Source: CAYMRB01 sp964392615 | GTDB lineage: Bacteria; Planctomycetota; UBA8108 | DNA: 8,004 bases | Assembly: GCA_964392615.1 (NCBI GenBank) | Contig: CAYMRB010000451.1 | Span: forward strand, 1-8,004 | Direction: 5' to 3' | Shown here: piece after piece, positions 7,332-8,004 of the stretch | Position numbering within the stretch: the stretch's first letter is position 1 | Layout of the letters: every line of letters begins with the position of its first letter | The notes under the pieces: generated by a model | Told to the model about the DNA's origin: nothing | Database searches by the model: none | Seen by the model: the letters and a program-made list of their open reading frames with translations, nothing else | Translations under genes and position numbers: made by a program

Positions 7332-8004
7332 GCGTCCCCGGATCGCTCCTGGCCGAAGTACTCGTCTTGCAGCGCCCGCACGCGCCATGCGTGCTCGCGA
7401 TAGAGCTCGGCCCAGCGCCGCGCCTCGTCCTCGTCGTAGTCGTAGAAGCCGCGACCGTTCACCGAGCCACGCGCGTCGTCCTCCTCCAGCTCGCGGATGG
7501 TCCGCGGCAGCTCGCCGGTCGAGCTCAGCGTCGGCAACACGCCCCGCATGGCGCGAGCGTAGAGCTCAGGGCCCCCGCTGATGTCGATCCAGCGAAAGGG
7601 GCCGCAGATCGTCGCCCACAGACCGAACGCGTTGCGGCAGGAGCGGTCGATCGTTTCGACGTCGGCAACGCCGGACTCGAGAATGTGCAACGCCTCGCGG
7701 TACATCGCGTAGCCGATGCGGTTGACGACGAAGGCCGGCACGTCCTTCTCGATGAGGGACGGATCCTTGCCGAAGAGCTTCGCGAGAGCCACGGTCGACT
7801 CGACCGCTTCGTCGGAGGTCTGCTCGCCCCGAATGATCTCGAGGAAGCGTGTCGCGTGCGCAGGTTCGGCCCAGTGCATGCCGACGAAGCGCGCGGGGAA
7901 GCGTCGGTCCTGCTGCAACGTCGAGATCGGGATCGAGGACGTGTTGCTGGGTGTCCTTTCGGGGGGCATGCATGAATCGCATCCGCGGCGCCGGTATCGT
8001 CGGC
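7328..8004 (-). CDS. 3-hydroxyacyl-CoA dehydrogenase family protein, 5'-partial
   Basis: NAD-dependent L-3-hydroxyacyl-CoA dehydrogenase-type protein; relatives include 3-hydroxybutyryl-CoA, L-carnitine and L-gulonate dehydrogenases, so the substrate is open. Only the end of the Rossmann domain and the C-terminal helical domain are in the window. Counting from the in-frame ATG at 7969, all four active-site residues known from the human enzyme are present with near-matching spacing: S11 in SNTSSIPIS, H32 in VGMHWAEP, E44 in RFLEIIRG and N83 in VVNRIGYAM. GRGFYDYDE near the C-terminus is also typical. The GxGxxG cofactor half, roughly 120 residues, should lie beyond the right edge. The frame stays open to 8004, so I extend the call to the edge; starting at ATG 7969 would leave a protein without its NAD site. 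The stretch upstream of about 7966 reads poorly in this frame (Arg-rich), so a frameshift or truncation there is possible. The stop codon overlaps the dipeptidase start by four bases (ATGA), making this the first visible gene of the operon. Confidence 0.85.
   Translation of the reverse strand, partial: RRYRRRGCDSCMPPERTPSNTSSIPISTLQQDRRFPARFVGMHWAEPAHATRFLEIIRGEQTSDEAVESTVALAKLFGKDPSLIEKDVPAFVVNRIGYAMYREALHILESGVADVETIDRSCRNAFGLWATICGPFRWIDISGGPELYARAMRGVLPTLSSTGELPRTIRELEEDDARGSVNGRGFYDYDEDEARRWAELYREHAWRVRALQDEYFGQERSGDA

Noticed and set aside
7332..7388. Upstream start for the M19 dipeptidase at 7388
   Set aside because: It would add 19 Arg/Ala-rich residues, overlap the preceding gene by about 60 bases, and lose the ATGA coupling. 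The HxD zinc motif fits a start at 7331.
7972..8004. Plus-strand gene start reading MNRIRGAGIVG at 7972
   Set aside because: Only 11 codons are visible, the first strand has Arg where a hydrophobic residue is expected, and it lies two bases from the possible ATG 7969 of the opposite gene. It is mentioned as a finding but not annotated.

Overview
This is a gene-dense, high-GC bacterial window (about two-thirds GC by eye, with G or C at most third codon positions). It holds five protein-coding genes, two of them cut by the window edges. I see no RNA gene, insertion sequence, CRISPR array or long repeat. Taxonomy cannot be fixed from 8 kb. A large modular GH2 glycosidase with a C-terminal discoidin-type domain, beside Gfo/Idh/MocA and D-threonine-aldolase-like enzymes, fits a heterotrophic environmental bacterium of the Planctomycetota/Verrucomicrobiota/Armatimonadota kind. 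That is a guess from gene style, not a marker-based call.

Left part, plus strand: a GH2-family glycoside hydrolase (open at the left edge, ends 3208) is followed after 36 bases by a PLP- and zinc-dependent D-threonine aldolase/D-serine dehydratase-like enzyme (3245-4336). Right part, minus strand: read from the right edge leftward, there is a 3-hydroxyacyl-CoA dehydrogenase-type protein (open at the right edge), an M19 (renal-type) dipeptidase, and a 611-residue protein that joins a complete Gfo/Idh/MocA oxidoreductase to a complete short-chain dehydrogenase. The three minus-strand genes are linked by 4-base start/stop overlaps (ATGA at 7328-7331, GTGA at 6222-6225), so they look like one translationally coupled operon. 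The two gene groups converge across a 53-base gap (4337-4389) with no convincing terminator.

How the genes could work together (inference): the M19 dipeptidase family cleaves dipeptides, often with a D-residue at the C-terminal position. The D-threonine aldolase/D-serine dehydratase family consumes D-3-hydroxy amino acids. The dehydrogenases could process sugar- or hydroxyacid-type products. This suggests small-molecule salvage of D-amino acids and sugars, with the GH2 enzyme releasing sugars outside the cytoplasm. The most unusual point is the Gfo/Idh/MocA-SDR fusion. Each catalytic unit is otherwise ordinary, and I found no evidence of a wholly new system.
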